From Paraferrimonas sedimenticola (GTDB taxonomy: Bacteria; Pseudomonadota; Gammaproteobacteria; Enterobacterales; Shewanellaceae), in NCBI RefSeq assembly GCF_002282855.1, contig NZ_NRIR01000002.1, positions 62,001 to 126,000 on the forward strand: a DNA stretch of 64,000 nucleotides, given 5' to 3'. A program made the translations under genes and the position numbers. This document shows positions 8,376 to 16,767 of this stretch, one piece after another. The notes under the pieces are model-generated. The model did no database searches. It saw only the letters and a program-made list of their open reading frames with translations, and was not told the origin of the DNA. The stretch's first letter is position 1. Every line of letters starts with the position of its first letter.

Positions 8376-11231
8376 TTACGCTTTCACGATCTGACAGATG
8401 GACGCTTTGGTTTCCTGCATTTGAGTCACAGGGTCATAGCCATAGGTCAGCGCGGTATTGGCAGATTCACCGATAACGTAAGGAACAGTACCTTCTGGGT
8501 AGTTCGCTTCTAGGCTTTCACCGCTCATCACACCAGCGAAGTGGTAAGGCATAAAGGTAACGCCAGGCTGAACGCGTGGAGTAACCATTGCTTTGACCTT
8601 AACGCGGCCGCCTTCGGCGCCTTCTAGCCATACGTCGTCGCCGTTGCGGATAGAGCGCTCGGCAGCGTCAGCTGGGTTAATTTCAACAAACATTTCTTGC
8701 TGAAGTTCTGCCAACCATGGGTTAGAACGCGATTCTTCACCACCACCTTCGTACTCAACCAGACGACCAGAGGTCAGAGCCAGTGGGTACTTGCCAGACA
8801 AGTCTTTGTCTTGCAGTGACTTGTACAGAGTCGGTAGACGGTGTACTTGGCGATCTTCGTAAGTTGGGTACTTAGCGATCAGGTCACGACGAGTGGTGTA
8901 GATAGGCTCGCGGTGTACTGGGTATGCATCCGGGAAGGTCCATACGATGGCACGCGCTTTGGCGTTACCAAATGGGATACAACCGTGCTTCATCGCAACG
9001 CGTTGAATACCACCAGAGATGTCGGTCTTCCAGTTCTTACCTTCAGCGTGCTTCTTCTCTTCTGCAGTCAGGTCGTCCCACCAACCCAATTGCTTAAGCA
9101 TTTTGTCGGTGAACTCTGGGTAACCGTCTTGAATCTCAGCACCTTTCGAGTAAGAGCCTTCAGCTAGGATGTTGTTGCCATTGTGCTCAACACCATAACG
9201 CGCGCGGAAGTTACCACCACCGTTCAATACGTGACGGTCGGTGCGGTACAGAATTTGAGTACCTGGGTGCTTCTGCTCTGGAGTACCCCATGCTGGCCAA
9301 GGTAGACCATAGGTTTCGCCTTTCAGCTCGCCACCTGGTGCTTCTAGGGTCTTGGCATCGAAGTTGCCCCAGTTGTTGGTGTGTGCACGGATACGGTCGG
9401 CCGACTGACCGGTCATACCGATAGTCCACATACCACGGTTGATTTCGTCCATCACGTCATCAACGTGAGGCATGTTATCAACAATGCGCATGCGCTTGGT
9501 GAACTGTTCAGCGATACCTACTTTCTTAGCCAGTAGGTACATGATTTCTAGGTCGTTCTTAGATTCGAATAGAGGCTTAACTACCTGCTGACGCCACTGT
9601 TGTGAACGGCCAGAGTTAGATACCGCACCTTCGGCTTCGAACTGAGTACATGCAGGAAGGATGTATACGCCTTCCTTACGACGGTGCATAACACCTGCCA
9701 TGGTTGGGAATGGGTCAACCACAACAACAGTTTCTAGCTTGTCTAGCGCTTCGCGTACGTCGTTCTGACGAGACTCGGTGTTCACCGACTGACCCCAGAA
9801 GAAAGCCATCTTAACTTGGTCTTTCTGAGCCAGTTTTTCAGCAGACTCTAGTACACCGTCGTGCCAGCGAGAACATGGGATACCAGGAGTGTTCATTGGA
9901 ACGCGACCTAGGTATTCGTTGTTGTCGAAGCGGCCTTTGACCCACTCGTAGTCCAGTTCCCAAACGTTTGACCAGTGCTTCCAAGCGCCGGTGCTTAGGC
10001 CGTAGTAGCCAGGTAGGGTATCGAACAACAGACCCAAGTCAGTTGCGCCCTGTACGTTATCGTGACCACGGAAGATGTTAGTACCACCACCTTGCTTACC
10101 CATGTTACCAAGGGCTAGCTGAAGCAAGCAGTAAGCACGGGTGTTGGCGTTACCAACGTGGTGCTGAGTACCACCCATACACCATACAACGGTGCCTGGA
10201 CGGTTTTCTGCCATCATTTTGGCAGCCATGTATACGTCTTCTTCTTTAACGCCAGTTACGTCTTCCACTTCTTTTGGTGGGAACTTCTTGGCTTCACGGC
10301 GGATTTCGTCCATCGCGTATACACGCTGTTGGATGAAGGCTTTGTCTTCCCAGCCGTTTTCGAAGATGTGCCACAACATACCGTAGATGAAAGGAATGTC
10401 GGTACCTGGGCGGATCGCGCAGTGCAGGTCAGAGTGAGCTGCGGTGCGAGAGAAGCGTGGGTCAACAACAATAACTTTGGCGTTGTTGCGCTCTTTGGCA
10501 ATCAGAATGTGCTGCATCGCAACCGGGTGAGCTTCTGCAGGGTTTGAACCGATGAAGAAGATCGCGTTGGCGTTCTGAATGTCGTTGAAAGAGTTGGTTT
10601 GCGCACCATAGCCCCAAGTGTTAGCAACACCGGCTACAGTGGTAGAGTGACAAATACGCGCCGAGTGATCGACGTTGTTGGTTCCCCACACGGCCGCAAA
10701 TTTACGGTACATGTAGCAACCTTGGTTAGAGAATTTCGCTGAACCCATGAAGTACAATGAATCTGGGCCAGACTTCTCGCGGCTCTCAAGCATTTTGTCA
10801 CCAACTTCGTTGATGGCTTGATCCCAAGAGATTTTCTTCCACTTGCCGTTTTCTAGCTTCAGTGGGTACTTAACGCGTTTTTCACCGTGGCCGTGCTCAC
10901 GCAGGGCTGCACCTTTGGCACAGTGACCTCCAGCGTTGAATGGGTGATCGAAAGCTGGCTCTTGACCAGTCCAAACGCCGTTTTGTACTTCTGCGTACAG
11001 ACCACAACCAACAGCACAAGCCGAACAAACGGTACGCTTGATTTCGGTTGGAGTGTTGTGAGGAATGAAGTCAGCGGCTTCGGCTTTGCGCATCATGCCA
11101 CCGCCAAGAACGGTTGCGGCTGCGATACCACCGGTAGCGCCAGCAGCGCCCTTGATAAATTGACGACGGTTGATACCTAACGTCGGCTTGCTGTCAGTGC
11201 TGACAGACGTCGCTTTGCGAGTAAGTTGCAT
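8376..11231 (-). CDS. fdhA: Formate dehydrogenase catalytic subunit, copy 1 (Cys type)
   Basis: A 951-residue molybdopterin oxidoreductase that oxidises formate to CO2 in the periplasm. The Tat signal INRRQFIKGAAG is near residue 20. An N-terminal 4Fe-4S site is formed by CSACAVGC and a later GGHCAKG. The metal ligand sits in ARICHSTTV near residue 195: it is cysteine, where E. coli FdnG has selenocysteine, and is followed by the conserved His. The C-terminal molybdopterin-dinucleotide-binding domain includes ALTSGRLVEYEGGGEE. The metal may be Mo or W; the tungstate transporter in the same locus makes W possible. The gene follows fdhX copy 1. Confidence 0.96.
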   Translation of the reverse strand: MQLTRKATSVSTDSKPTLGINRRQFIKGAAGATGGIAAATVLGGGMMRKAEAADFIPHNTPTEIKRTVCSACAVGCGLYAEVQNGVWTGQEPAFDHPFNAGGHCAKGAALREHGHGEKRVKYPLKLENGKWKKISWDQAINEVGDKMLESREKSGPDSLYFMGSAKFSNQGCYMYRKFAAVWGTNNVDHSARICHSTTVAGVANTWGYGAQTNSFNDIQNANAIFFIGSNPAEAHPVAMQHILIAKERNNAKVIVVDPRFSRTAAHSDLHCAIRPGTDIPFIYGMLWHIFENGWEDKAFIQQRVYAMDEIRREAKKFPPKEVEDVTGVKEEDVYMAAKMMAENRPGTVVWCMGGTQHHVGNANTRAYCLLQLALGNMGKQGGGTNIFRGHDNVQGATDLGLLFDTLPGYYGLSTGAWKHWSNVWELDYEWVKGRFDNNEYLGRVPMNTPGIPCSRWHDGVLESAEKLAQKDQVKMAFFWGQSVNTESRQNDVREALDKLETVVVVDPFPTMAGVMHRRKEGVYILPACTQFEAEGAVSNSGRSQQWRQQVVKPLFESKNDLEIMYLLAKKVGIAEQFTKRMRIVDNMPHVDDVMDEINRGMWTIGMTGQSADRIRAHTNNWGNFDAKTLEAPGGELKGETYGLPWPAWGTPEQKHPGTQILYRTDRHVLNGGGNFRARYGVEHNGNNILAEGSYSKGAEIQDGYPEFTDKMLKQLGWWDDLTAEEKKHAEGKNWKTDISGGIQRVAMKHGCIPFGNAKARAIVWTFPDAYPVHREPIYTTRRDLIAKYPTYEDRQVHRLPTLYKSLQDKDLSGKYPLALTSGRLVEYEGGGEESRSNPWLAELQQEMFVEINPADAAERSIRNGDDVWLEGAEGGRVKVKAMVTPRVQPGVTFMPYHFAGVMSGESLEANYPEGTVPYVIGESANTALTYGYDPVTQMQETKASICQIVKA

Positions 11232-11249
11232 GTGTAATAGCTCCTAAAA

Positions 11250-11444
11250 TTAGCCGCGTAAACTTTGGTAGTAGCTTTTCACGTGATCAGTCTCACGATA
11301 GCCTTCGGCTTTAGCTTTTTTCGTTTGGGCTGGGGCAGCAGCGCTTGCAGTACCGCTTGCTACAATTGCAGCGCCAGCGGCTGAGCCTAGGGTCACTGCT
11401 TTTAGCAAAGAGCGACGAGAGGCGTCTGGCTGTTGGTTTTTCAT
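11250..11444 (-). CDS. fdhX: FdhX-type small Tat-signal protein, copy 1
   Basis: A 64-residue protein found at the head of Shewanella-type formate dehydrogenase operons. It has a clear twin-arginine signal (SRRSLLKAVTLGSAAGA, residues 9-25) and a short tail EGYRETDHVKSYYQSLRG. It is too small to bind a large cofactor, so a role as a fourth subunit or as an assembly/export partner is likely, but its function is not known to me. It is the first gene of the set and starts at ATG 11444 with GGAG 8 bp upstream. Confidence 0.85.
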   Translation of the reverse strand: MKNQQPDASRRSLLKAVTLGSAAGAAIVASGTASAAAPAQTKKAKAEGYRETDHVKSYYQSLRG

Positions 11445-11667
11445 ATTTACTCCTTCGAATCCAAGTGAAGTTGGAGTCTCCCTCCGCCCACTTGGCTTAA
11501 ATGGGTTTCTGCTTTCAATCGACGACAGAACCGGTTTTCAAGTGAAGCCACCGTCCAACTTGGCAGCTCTATCAACTAGATAGCGAGGCCTATTATCAGG
11601 AAATCAACCCCCAAAACTTTGACCTAGACCCCTATTTTTCACCGACACAAACAAGGGTGGTGGCTAT

Positions 11668-11683
11668 TGTGACGGCTGTCACA
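11668..11683. promoter_or_regulatory. Perfect CRP-binding palindrome upstream of fdh set 1
   Basis: TGTGACGGCTGTCACA fits the CRP consensus TGTGA-N6-TCACA at every conserved position. It lies about 224 bp upstream of the fdhX copy 1 start codon. In Shewanella, CRP is a main activator of anaerobic respiratory genes, which fits a formate dehydrogenase target. The distance implies a long leader or a promoter still to be mapped. Confidence 0.75.
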
Positions 11684-11720
11684 GAAGCGTGGGGTTGGGT
11701 ATAGGTGGCGAACTCGAAAG

Positions 11721-11735
11721 TGGACAAAATGTCCA
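11721..11735. promoter_or_regulatory. GACATTTTGTC motif, site 1
   Basis: TGGACAAAATGTCCA contains GACAAAATGTC, the reverse complement of the motif found at 20399-20409 and 25993-26003. It lies 38 bp upstream of the CRP palindrome in the fdh set 1 promoter region. Confidence 0.6.
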
Positions 11736-11874
11736 ATTTGAAAAATCGATGGGTCAAAATGAATAAGGACTTAAGATGTTGATTATTATATGATTTTGGT
11801 ATTGAGAATGGCTCTTAATTAGACTTGTTGCTAGCTTGTTATCGAGAAGCTGGTTTGCAAGAGCACTCAAAAAA

Positions 11875-11897
11875 ATGCCAGCCTCAAAGGCTGGCAT
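11875..11897 (-). terminator. Terminator of the second fdh operon
   Basis: A 9-bp stem (ATGCCAGCC/GGCTGGCAT) with a 5-nt loop is followed by a T run on the minus strand. It lies 24 bp after the end of the second cytochrome b gene. Confidence 0.9.
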
Positions 11898-11920
11898 TTT
11901 GATTAGGAATTGATTAACCG

Positions 11921-12943
11921 CTACGCGCGGTATTCCAGTTTGTTGTCGCGTTTGAGATCGTCGTACCAAACGTTGTGGTGTTGCTTGGCCCAGTTCTCGT
12001 CACAATAGCCCGACACCATACATTCCATACCACCTTCAGACATAACTGTTGCCATGAAGATATGGACGACGGTAAAGGCGGCGATCAGCACCGAGCTGGC
12101 GCCGTGGATTATAATGGCCAACATACTCAGACTCCGGCTGGGTTCGACCCAGTTGGGGAAGAGCATGATGATACCACTGACCACAATCGCACCGCCGGCA
12201 AAGGCGAAGGTCCAGAACCACAACTTCTCACCGGCATTGGCAAAGCCCGCATCAGGGTGCTTGCCTTTGAAGGGGCCAAAGTTGAGGTAACCACCGACTA
12301 CCAGGAACCACTTGAAGTCATAAGACGCCAAGAACTGGTTCTTCATCCATAGAATGGTCATCAAAAACCAACCGACAATGAATGGAATGGCCATCACATC
12401 GTGGGTCTGTTTACTGAAGTTGACTATGGCTGCCCAGCCCGCTTCGCCAACCCAAGGTTGAATGAAGTAGCGCCCACCGAGCAAGGTCAATCCGGTGAGG
12501 ATCAACAGCAAGCAAGGGATGGCACCAATCCAGTGCAACCAAACGTCGAACTTGCTCCAACGCTTGATTTCAACGCCGGAGAAGCCCTTCTCTAATCGAG
12601 AAGGCCCGTTGACTGCCACGAAAGCGGCGAATATCAGTATCACTCCAAACACACTCAACATAATCGCAGGCGCTAGATAGTCGCTGCGATAAGTCAGTCG
12701 CTCGGCCGGGTACTGATTGATCAGCGCTCCGTGGAAGGGCGAGTTAGAAGTCGTATAGCCCGCTTGGCCTGACTTGGCCGCACGCCACATATCGGCAATC
12801 CCTGTCTGCTGGCTTGCCACTGCTTGCTGGATGCTGGTTTGCGCCTCATCGGCTTGGGCGATGTGGACCATCGCCAAGCCAGAGCCAAACAACACCGCAC
12901 ATACCATTGCAGCGGAAAACAGCATAGAAGCGAATGATTTCAT
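11921..12943 (-). CDS. fdhC: Formate dehydrogenase cytochrome b subunit, copy 2
   Basis: A 340-residue paralogue of the membrane subunit at 6743-7714. It has an N-terminal signal-like segment (residues 1-31), the haem-region motif KRWSKFDVWLHWIGAIPC, a conserved FGPFKGKHPDAGFANAGEK loop and the same MSEGGMECMVSGYCDENWA tail. It differs from copy 1 mainly in the N-terminal periplasmic part and is 17 residues longer. It closes the second fdhX-A-B-C set and is followed by a terminator. Confidence 0.93.
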   Translation of the reverse strand: MKSFASMLFSAAMVCAVLFGSGLAMVHIAQADEAQTSIQQAVASQQTGIADMWRAAKSGQAGYTTSNSPFHGALINQYPAERLTYRSDYLAPAIMLSVFGVILIFAAFVAVNGPSRLEKGFSGVEIKRWSKFDVWLHWIGAIPCLLLILTGLTLLGGRYFIQPWVGEAGWAAIVNFSKQTHDVMAIPFIVGWFLMTILWMKNQFLASYDFKWFLVVGGYLNFGPFKGKHPDAGFANAGEKLWFWTFAFAGGAIVVSGIIMLFPNWVEPSRSLSMLAIIIHGASSVLIAAFTVVHIFMATVMSEGGMECMVSGYCDENWAKQHHNVWYDDLKRDNKLEYRA

Positions 12944-12960
12944 AAATCTGCTCCTCTAGG

Positions 12961-13548
12961 TTAGCTGCCGCCGACGTCTATGCCCCACATGGCATCACTG
13001 AGACCTCGACCCGTTATGCGTTCACGGTAAATTGCTGACACCACATCAGCATCACCAGCCAGTAGCGCTTTGGTGGCACACAACTCGGCACACATAGGCA
13101 ACTTACCTTCGGCGATACGGTTGGCACCGTACTTCTTGCGCTCGGCTTCGGAATGATCCTCTTCAGGACCGCCTGCGCAGAAAGTACATTTGTCCATTTT
13201 GCCGCGAGCGCCAAAGGCACCATCTTTCTCAAACTGAGGCGCGCCAAACGGACAGGCGTACAAGCAATAGCCACAACCGATACAAGTATCTTTGTTGTGC
13301 AGCACAATGCCGTCGTCTGTGGTGTAGAAGCAATCGGCAGGACACACGGCCGCGCACGGAGCGTCGGTACAGTGCATACAAGCCACGGATAATGATGCTT
13401 CGCCGGGTTTACCGTCGTTGAGGGTAACCACGCGGCGGCGGTTAATGCCCCACTTCAAAGCCTCATCGTTGTCGTTCTTACAAGCGGTGACACAGCCGTT
13501 ACACTCGATGCAACGCTTGCTGTCACACATAAATTTCATGACTGCCAT
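12961..13548 (-). CDS. fdhB: Formate dehydrogenase iron-sulfur subunit, copy 2
   Basis: A 195-residue four-cluster ferredoxin-like beta subunit, closely similar to copy 1. The motifs are CIECNGCVTACKNDN, CMHCTDAPCAAVC, CIGCGYCLYACPFGAPQ and CTFC ... CAELCATK. Copy 2 differs from copy 1 mostly at the C-terminus (RGLSDAMWGIDVGGS against SVKAQFGATSA), where specific contacts with its own partner subunits could be made. Start ATG 13548 has AGGAGG upstream. Confidence 0.95.
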   Translation of the reverse strand: MAVMKFMCDSKRCIECNGCVTACKNDNDEALKWGINRRRVVTLNDGKPGEASLSVACMHCTDAPCAAVCPADCFYTTDDGIVLHNKDTCIGCGYCLYACPFGAPQFEKDGAFGARGKMDKCTFCAGGPEEDHSEAERKKYGANRIAEGKLPMCAELCATKALLAGDADVVSAIYRERITGRGLSDAMWGIDVGGS

Positions 13549-13568
13549 AATGCGTATCCTCCTTAGTG

Positions 13569-16421
13569 TTAGGCTTTAGACACTTGGCATAGCGACGTTT
13601 TGGTTTCCTGCATTTGGGTCACCACGTCGTAGCCATAGGTCATGACTGTGTTCGCGCTTTCACCTAGCACATAAGGCACTGTGCCTTCTGGGTAGCGCGG
13701 GGTCAGATCTTCACCTTCAAAGATGCCGGCAAAGTGATAAGGCATGAAACACTCGCCTTTTTTCACTCGTCCGGTAAGCATGGTTTTCACTTCGATCACC
13801 GCCCCTTCTGGCGAGTGAACTTTCACCATGTCCCCGTCTCGAACGCCGCGATCCGCCGCGTCACCTGGGTTCATCTCGATGAACATCTCTTGTTGTAATT
13901 CCGCCAGCCATGGATTCGAGCGAGTTTCCTCACCACCACCCTCGTATTCCACCAAGCGTCCTGTGGTTACGATTAACGGGTAATCGACTGAGAAATCTTG
14001 CTCTTGAATCGAGCGATACAAGGTTGGCAAACGCGCCACCATACGGTCGTCGTAGGTTGGATACTTAGCCACCAAGTCGCGACGAGGGGTATACAGAGGC
14101 TCGCGGTGCACAGGGATCTTGTCTGGGAAGTTCCACACAATACAGCGCGCTTTAGCGTTACCGTATGGAATACAACCGTGGGCAATGGCTACCCGTTGAA
14201 TACCGCCTGATAGGTCGGTTTTCCAGTTGCGTCCTTCGGCTGCTTGCTTCTCGGCTTCGGTGAGGTCATCCCACCAACCCAATTGTTTGAGCATCACGTC
14301 GGTGAACTCGGGGTAACCGTCTTGAATTTCAGAGCCTTTCGACCAAGAGCCTTCGGCTAGGAGATTGTTACCTTCGTGTTCTACACCAAAGCGAGCACGG
14401 AAGTTACCACCACCGTCTTTCACCTCGCGATCGGTGCGATACAAGATTTGAGTGCCTGGGTGCTTCATCTCGGCGGTACCCCAACACGGCCATGGCAGAC
14501 CGAAGGTCTCGCCCTTGGCTGGACCACCAGGCGCTTCGAGCGAATCGAAGTCGAAAGTGCCCCAGTTTTGTTGGTGAAGTTTAATTCGCTCTGGCGACTG
14601 GCCGGTGTAACCAATGGTCCACATACCAGAGTTAAACTCGCGTGTAACGTCTTCGATGTTTGGCTCGTTGCCTTCTACCTTGATGTTTTTGAACATCTGG
14701 TCGGCAAACCCAAGCTTCTTGGCCAACATGTACATGATTTCATGGTCTGGCTTGGTTTCAAACAAAGGCTCTACCACGCGATCACGCCACTGCAGCGAAC
14801 GGTTTGACGCAGTTACCGAACCATAGGTTTCGAACTGAGTACAAGCGGGCAGTAGGTATACGCCGTCAGTACGAGTGTGCATCACACCCGCCATGTTTGG
14901 ATGGGGATCCACACACACCACAGTATCCATCGCGTCTAGCGCTTCGCGAACAACGCGGCCACGAGACTCGGTGTGTACTGATTGGCCCCAGAAGAAGGCC
15001 ATGCGAATGTTATCGCGCTGAGCAATGGTTTCTTTGTCTTTCAGTACACCATCGTGCCAACGAGAACATGGAATACCGGCGCTGGTCATAGGTTTTTGAC
15101 CTAGGTATTCGCCTTGGTCAAAGCGGCTTTCGATCCAGCCCATATCCAGATCCCAGACGCGTGCCCAGTGTTGCCACGAACCGGTTTTCAAACCGTAATA
15201 ACCTGGCAAGCTGTCAAACAGCAAACCAAAGTCTGTAGCGCCCTGTACGTTATCGTGTCCGCGGAAGATGTTAGTACCACCACCTTCAATACCCATGTTG
15301 CCGGTAGCTAGCTGCAAAATACAGTAGGCGCGGGTGTTGGCGTTACCAATAGTGTGCTGAGTACCACCCATACACCATACGATAGTGGCGGGCTTCACCG
15401 TTGCCATCATCTTAGCGGTGCGTTTCATTTGTGCTTCAGATACACCAATGATGTTGGTGACCTCGGCGGGGTCATACTTTTTAACTTCTTCGCGAATGGC
15501 GTCCATGCCGTACACGCGTTGACGAATGAACTCGGGATCTTCCCAGCCATTCTCAAAGATGTGCCACAGCAAACCATAAATGAATGGAATATCGGTACCC
15601 GGACGAATGTGAACGTACTCGTCGGCGTGGGCCGCGGTGCGAGTGAAGCGTGGGTCAACCACCACCACTTTTGCGCCGCGCTCTTTACCGGTCAGAATGT
15701 GCTGCATTGCTACAGGGTGCGCTTCTGCTGGGTTAGAGCCGATGAACATGATGCACTTGGACTTGTGCATGTCGTTAAATGAATTGGTTTGAGCACCATA
15801 ACCCCAAGTGTTCGCTACACCGGCCACTGTGGTTGAGTGACAGATACGCGCTGAGTGGTCAATGTTGTTGGTGCCCCACATAGCGGCAAACTTACGGTAA
15901 AGGTAGGCTTGCTCGTTATTGAACTTGGCTGAGCCCATGAAGAACAGCGAGTCTGGCCCGGATTCTTCGCGGATTTTCAGCATTTGATCGCCAAGCTCGT
16001 TAATGGCCTCGTCCCAGCTGAGACGCTTCCACTTGCCGCCAACCAATTTCATTGGATATTTTGAACGTTTCTCGCCATGGCCGTGCTCGCGCACTGAAGC
16101 GCCTTTCGCGCAGTGGCCACCGCGGTTGAATGGGTGATCAAGAGCAGGCTCTTGTCCGGTCCACACGCCGTTTTGGACTTCGGCGTAAATGCCGCAGCCT
16201 ACGGAACAGTGGGTACAAATGGTTCTTACTACTTCGGTGGGTGCGTCATGCGGAACGGATTTCGCCTCCGCTTTGCGCATCATGCCAGCGCCTATCATGG
16301 ACGCGGCGGCAATTCCCCCGGTGGTGACACCGGCTGATTTTAGGAATTGACGACGGTTCAGTCCTAGGCCCTTACTGTCAGCATTGCTCACCTGGTTCGA
16401 TGTGCGGGTTAGTCGCATCAT
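13569..16421 (-). CDS. fdhA: Formate dehydrogenase catalytic subunit, copy 2 (Cys type)
   Basis: A 950-residue paralogue of the subunit at 8376-11231 and also periplasmic. It has a Tat signal LNRRQFLKSAGV near residue 21 and an N-terminal cluster site with CTHCSVGC and GGHCAKG. The metal ligand is again Cys, in ARICHSTTV near residue 193. The two copies align over their whole length with frequent conservative changes, as expected for an old tandem duplication. It is preceded by AGGAG at ATG 16421 and belongs to an operon that also encodes its ferredoxin-like and TorD-like helpers. Confidence 0.96.
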   Translation of the reverse strand: MMRLTRTSNQVSNADSKGLGLNRRQFLKSAGVTTGGIAAASMIGAGMMRKAEAKSVPHDAPTEVVRTICTHCSVGCGIYAEVQNGVWTGQEPALDHPFNRGGHCAKGASVREHGHGEKRSKYPMKLVGGKWKRLSWDEAINELGDQMLKIREESGPDSLFFMGSAKFNNEQAYLYRKFAAMWGTNNIDHSARICHSTTVAGVANTWGYGAQTNSFNDMHKSKCIMFIGSNPAEAHPVAMQHILTGKERGAKVVVVDPRFTRTAAHADEYVHIRPGTDIPFIYGLLWHIFENGWEDPEFIRQRVYGMDAIREEVKKYDPAEVTNIIGVSEAQMKRTAKMMATVKPATIVWCMGGTQHTIGNANTRAYCILQLATGNMGIEGGGTNIFRGHDNVQGATDFGLLFDSLPGYYGLKTGSWQHWARVWDLDMGWIESRFDQGEYLGQKPMTSAGIPCSRWHDGVLKDKETIAQRDNIRMAFFWGQSVHTESRGRVVREALDAMDTVVCVDPHPNMAGVMHTRTDGVYLLPACTQFETYGSVTASNRSLQWRDRVVEPLFETKPDHEIMYMLAKKLGFADQMFKNIKVEGNEPNIEDVTREFNSGMWTIGYTGQSPERIKLHQQNWGTFDFDSLEAPGGPAKGETFGLPWPCWGTAEMKHPGTQILYRTDREVKDGGGNFRARFGVEHEGNNLLAEGSWSKGSEIQDGYPEFTDVMLKQLGWWDDLTEAEKQAAEGRNWKTDLSGGIQRVAIAHGCIPYGNAKARCIVWNFPDKIPVHREPLYTPRRDLVAKYPTYDDRMVARLPTLYRSIQEQDFSVDYPLIVTTGRLVEYEGGGEETRSNPWLAELQQEMFIEMNPGDAADRGVRDGDMVKVHSPEGAVIEVKTMLTGRVKKGECFMPYHFAGIFEGEDLTPRYPEGTVPYVLGESANTVMTYGYDVVTQMQETKTSLCQVSKA

Positions 16422-16449
16422 AAACTCCTTGGTGTGTTGTCGCTTCGCC

Positions 16450-16473
16450 TCCGCTTATCAAAGATAAGTCGGA
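16450..16473 (-). other. Hairpin between fdhX2 and fdhA2
   Basis: CTTATC-AAA-GATAAG (16454-16459 and 16463-16468), extended outward by TCCG/CGGA with one bulge, lies immediately after the fdhX2 stop codon in the transcript. On the transcribed strand no T run follows it, so it is more likely an mRNA processing or stability element than a terminator. Confidence 0.4.
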
Positions 16474-16481
16474 CGAATTTT

Positions 16482-16679
16482 TTATTTTAATGAGTCGTAG
16501 TAACGGCGGACGTGCTCGGTTTCCCGATAGCCGTTGGATTTGACACTGGGGTCAGTTGGTGTTGCTTCACCGGCGTGGACTTGACTGCTGGCCCCGGCAA
16601 GGGCTCCTAAGGCGCTACCAGTGGCCAACGCGCGCAAAGTAGTGCGTTTGGCCTTGTCGAGGGATGGCTTCTTATCCAT
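16482..16679 (-). CDS. fdhX: FdhX-type small protein, copy 2
   Basis: A 65-residue paralogue of the protein at 11250-11444, ending NGYRETEHVRRYYDSLK. I chose ATG 16679 because CAGGAGG precedes it; a longer frame upstream has no such site. The expected twin-arginine motif is degenerate: KAKRTTLRALATGS has Lys-Arg where copy 1 has Arg-Arg. Export may therefore depend on a partner, or may tolerate Lys-Arg. It is located between the TorD-like gene and fdhA2, as in copy 1 order. Confidence 0.82.
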   Translation of the reverse strand: MDKKPSLDKAKRTTLRALATGSALGALAGASSQVHAGEATPTDPSVKSNGYRETEHVRRYYDSLK

Positions 16680-16767
16680 AGTTCCTCCTGTTTTCCCGTC
16701 TTGCCCTGGTAGAGGCGACGGGGCTGGGTGACGGGTGGCAGACTCCGCTGCCACCCAGGTCCGGGGG

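Larger units (their letters stand above)
11445..11874. other. Intergenic region between the two fdh sets
   Basis: This region separates the promoter side of set 1 from the terminator of set 2, and I see no credible coding sequence in it. It contains a perfect CRP palindrome (11668-11683) and the GACAAAATGTC motif (11723-11733). I scanned the minus strand from 11760 to 11445 for GG-N10-GC and found no sigma-54 promoter. A possible -10 (GATAAT, minus strand, about 11597-11592) has no good -35. An AT-rich stretch at 11760-11820 has no recognised feature. Confidence 0.7.

Noticed and set aside
11754-11969. Open frame of 71 codons on the minus strand across the fdh set 2 terminator
   Set aside because: It covers the intrinsic terminator and the 3' end of the cytochrome b gene, has no ribosome binding site and no protein-like composition.
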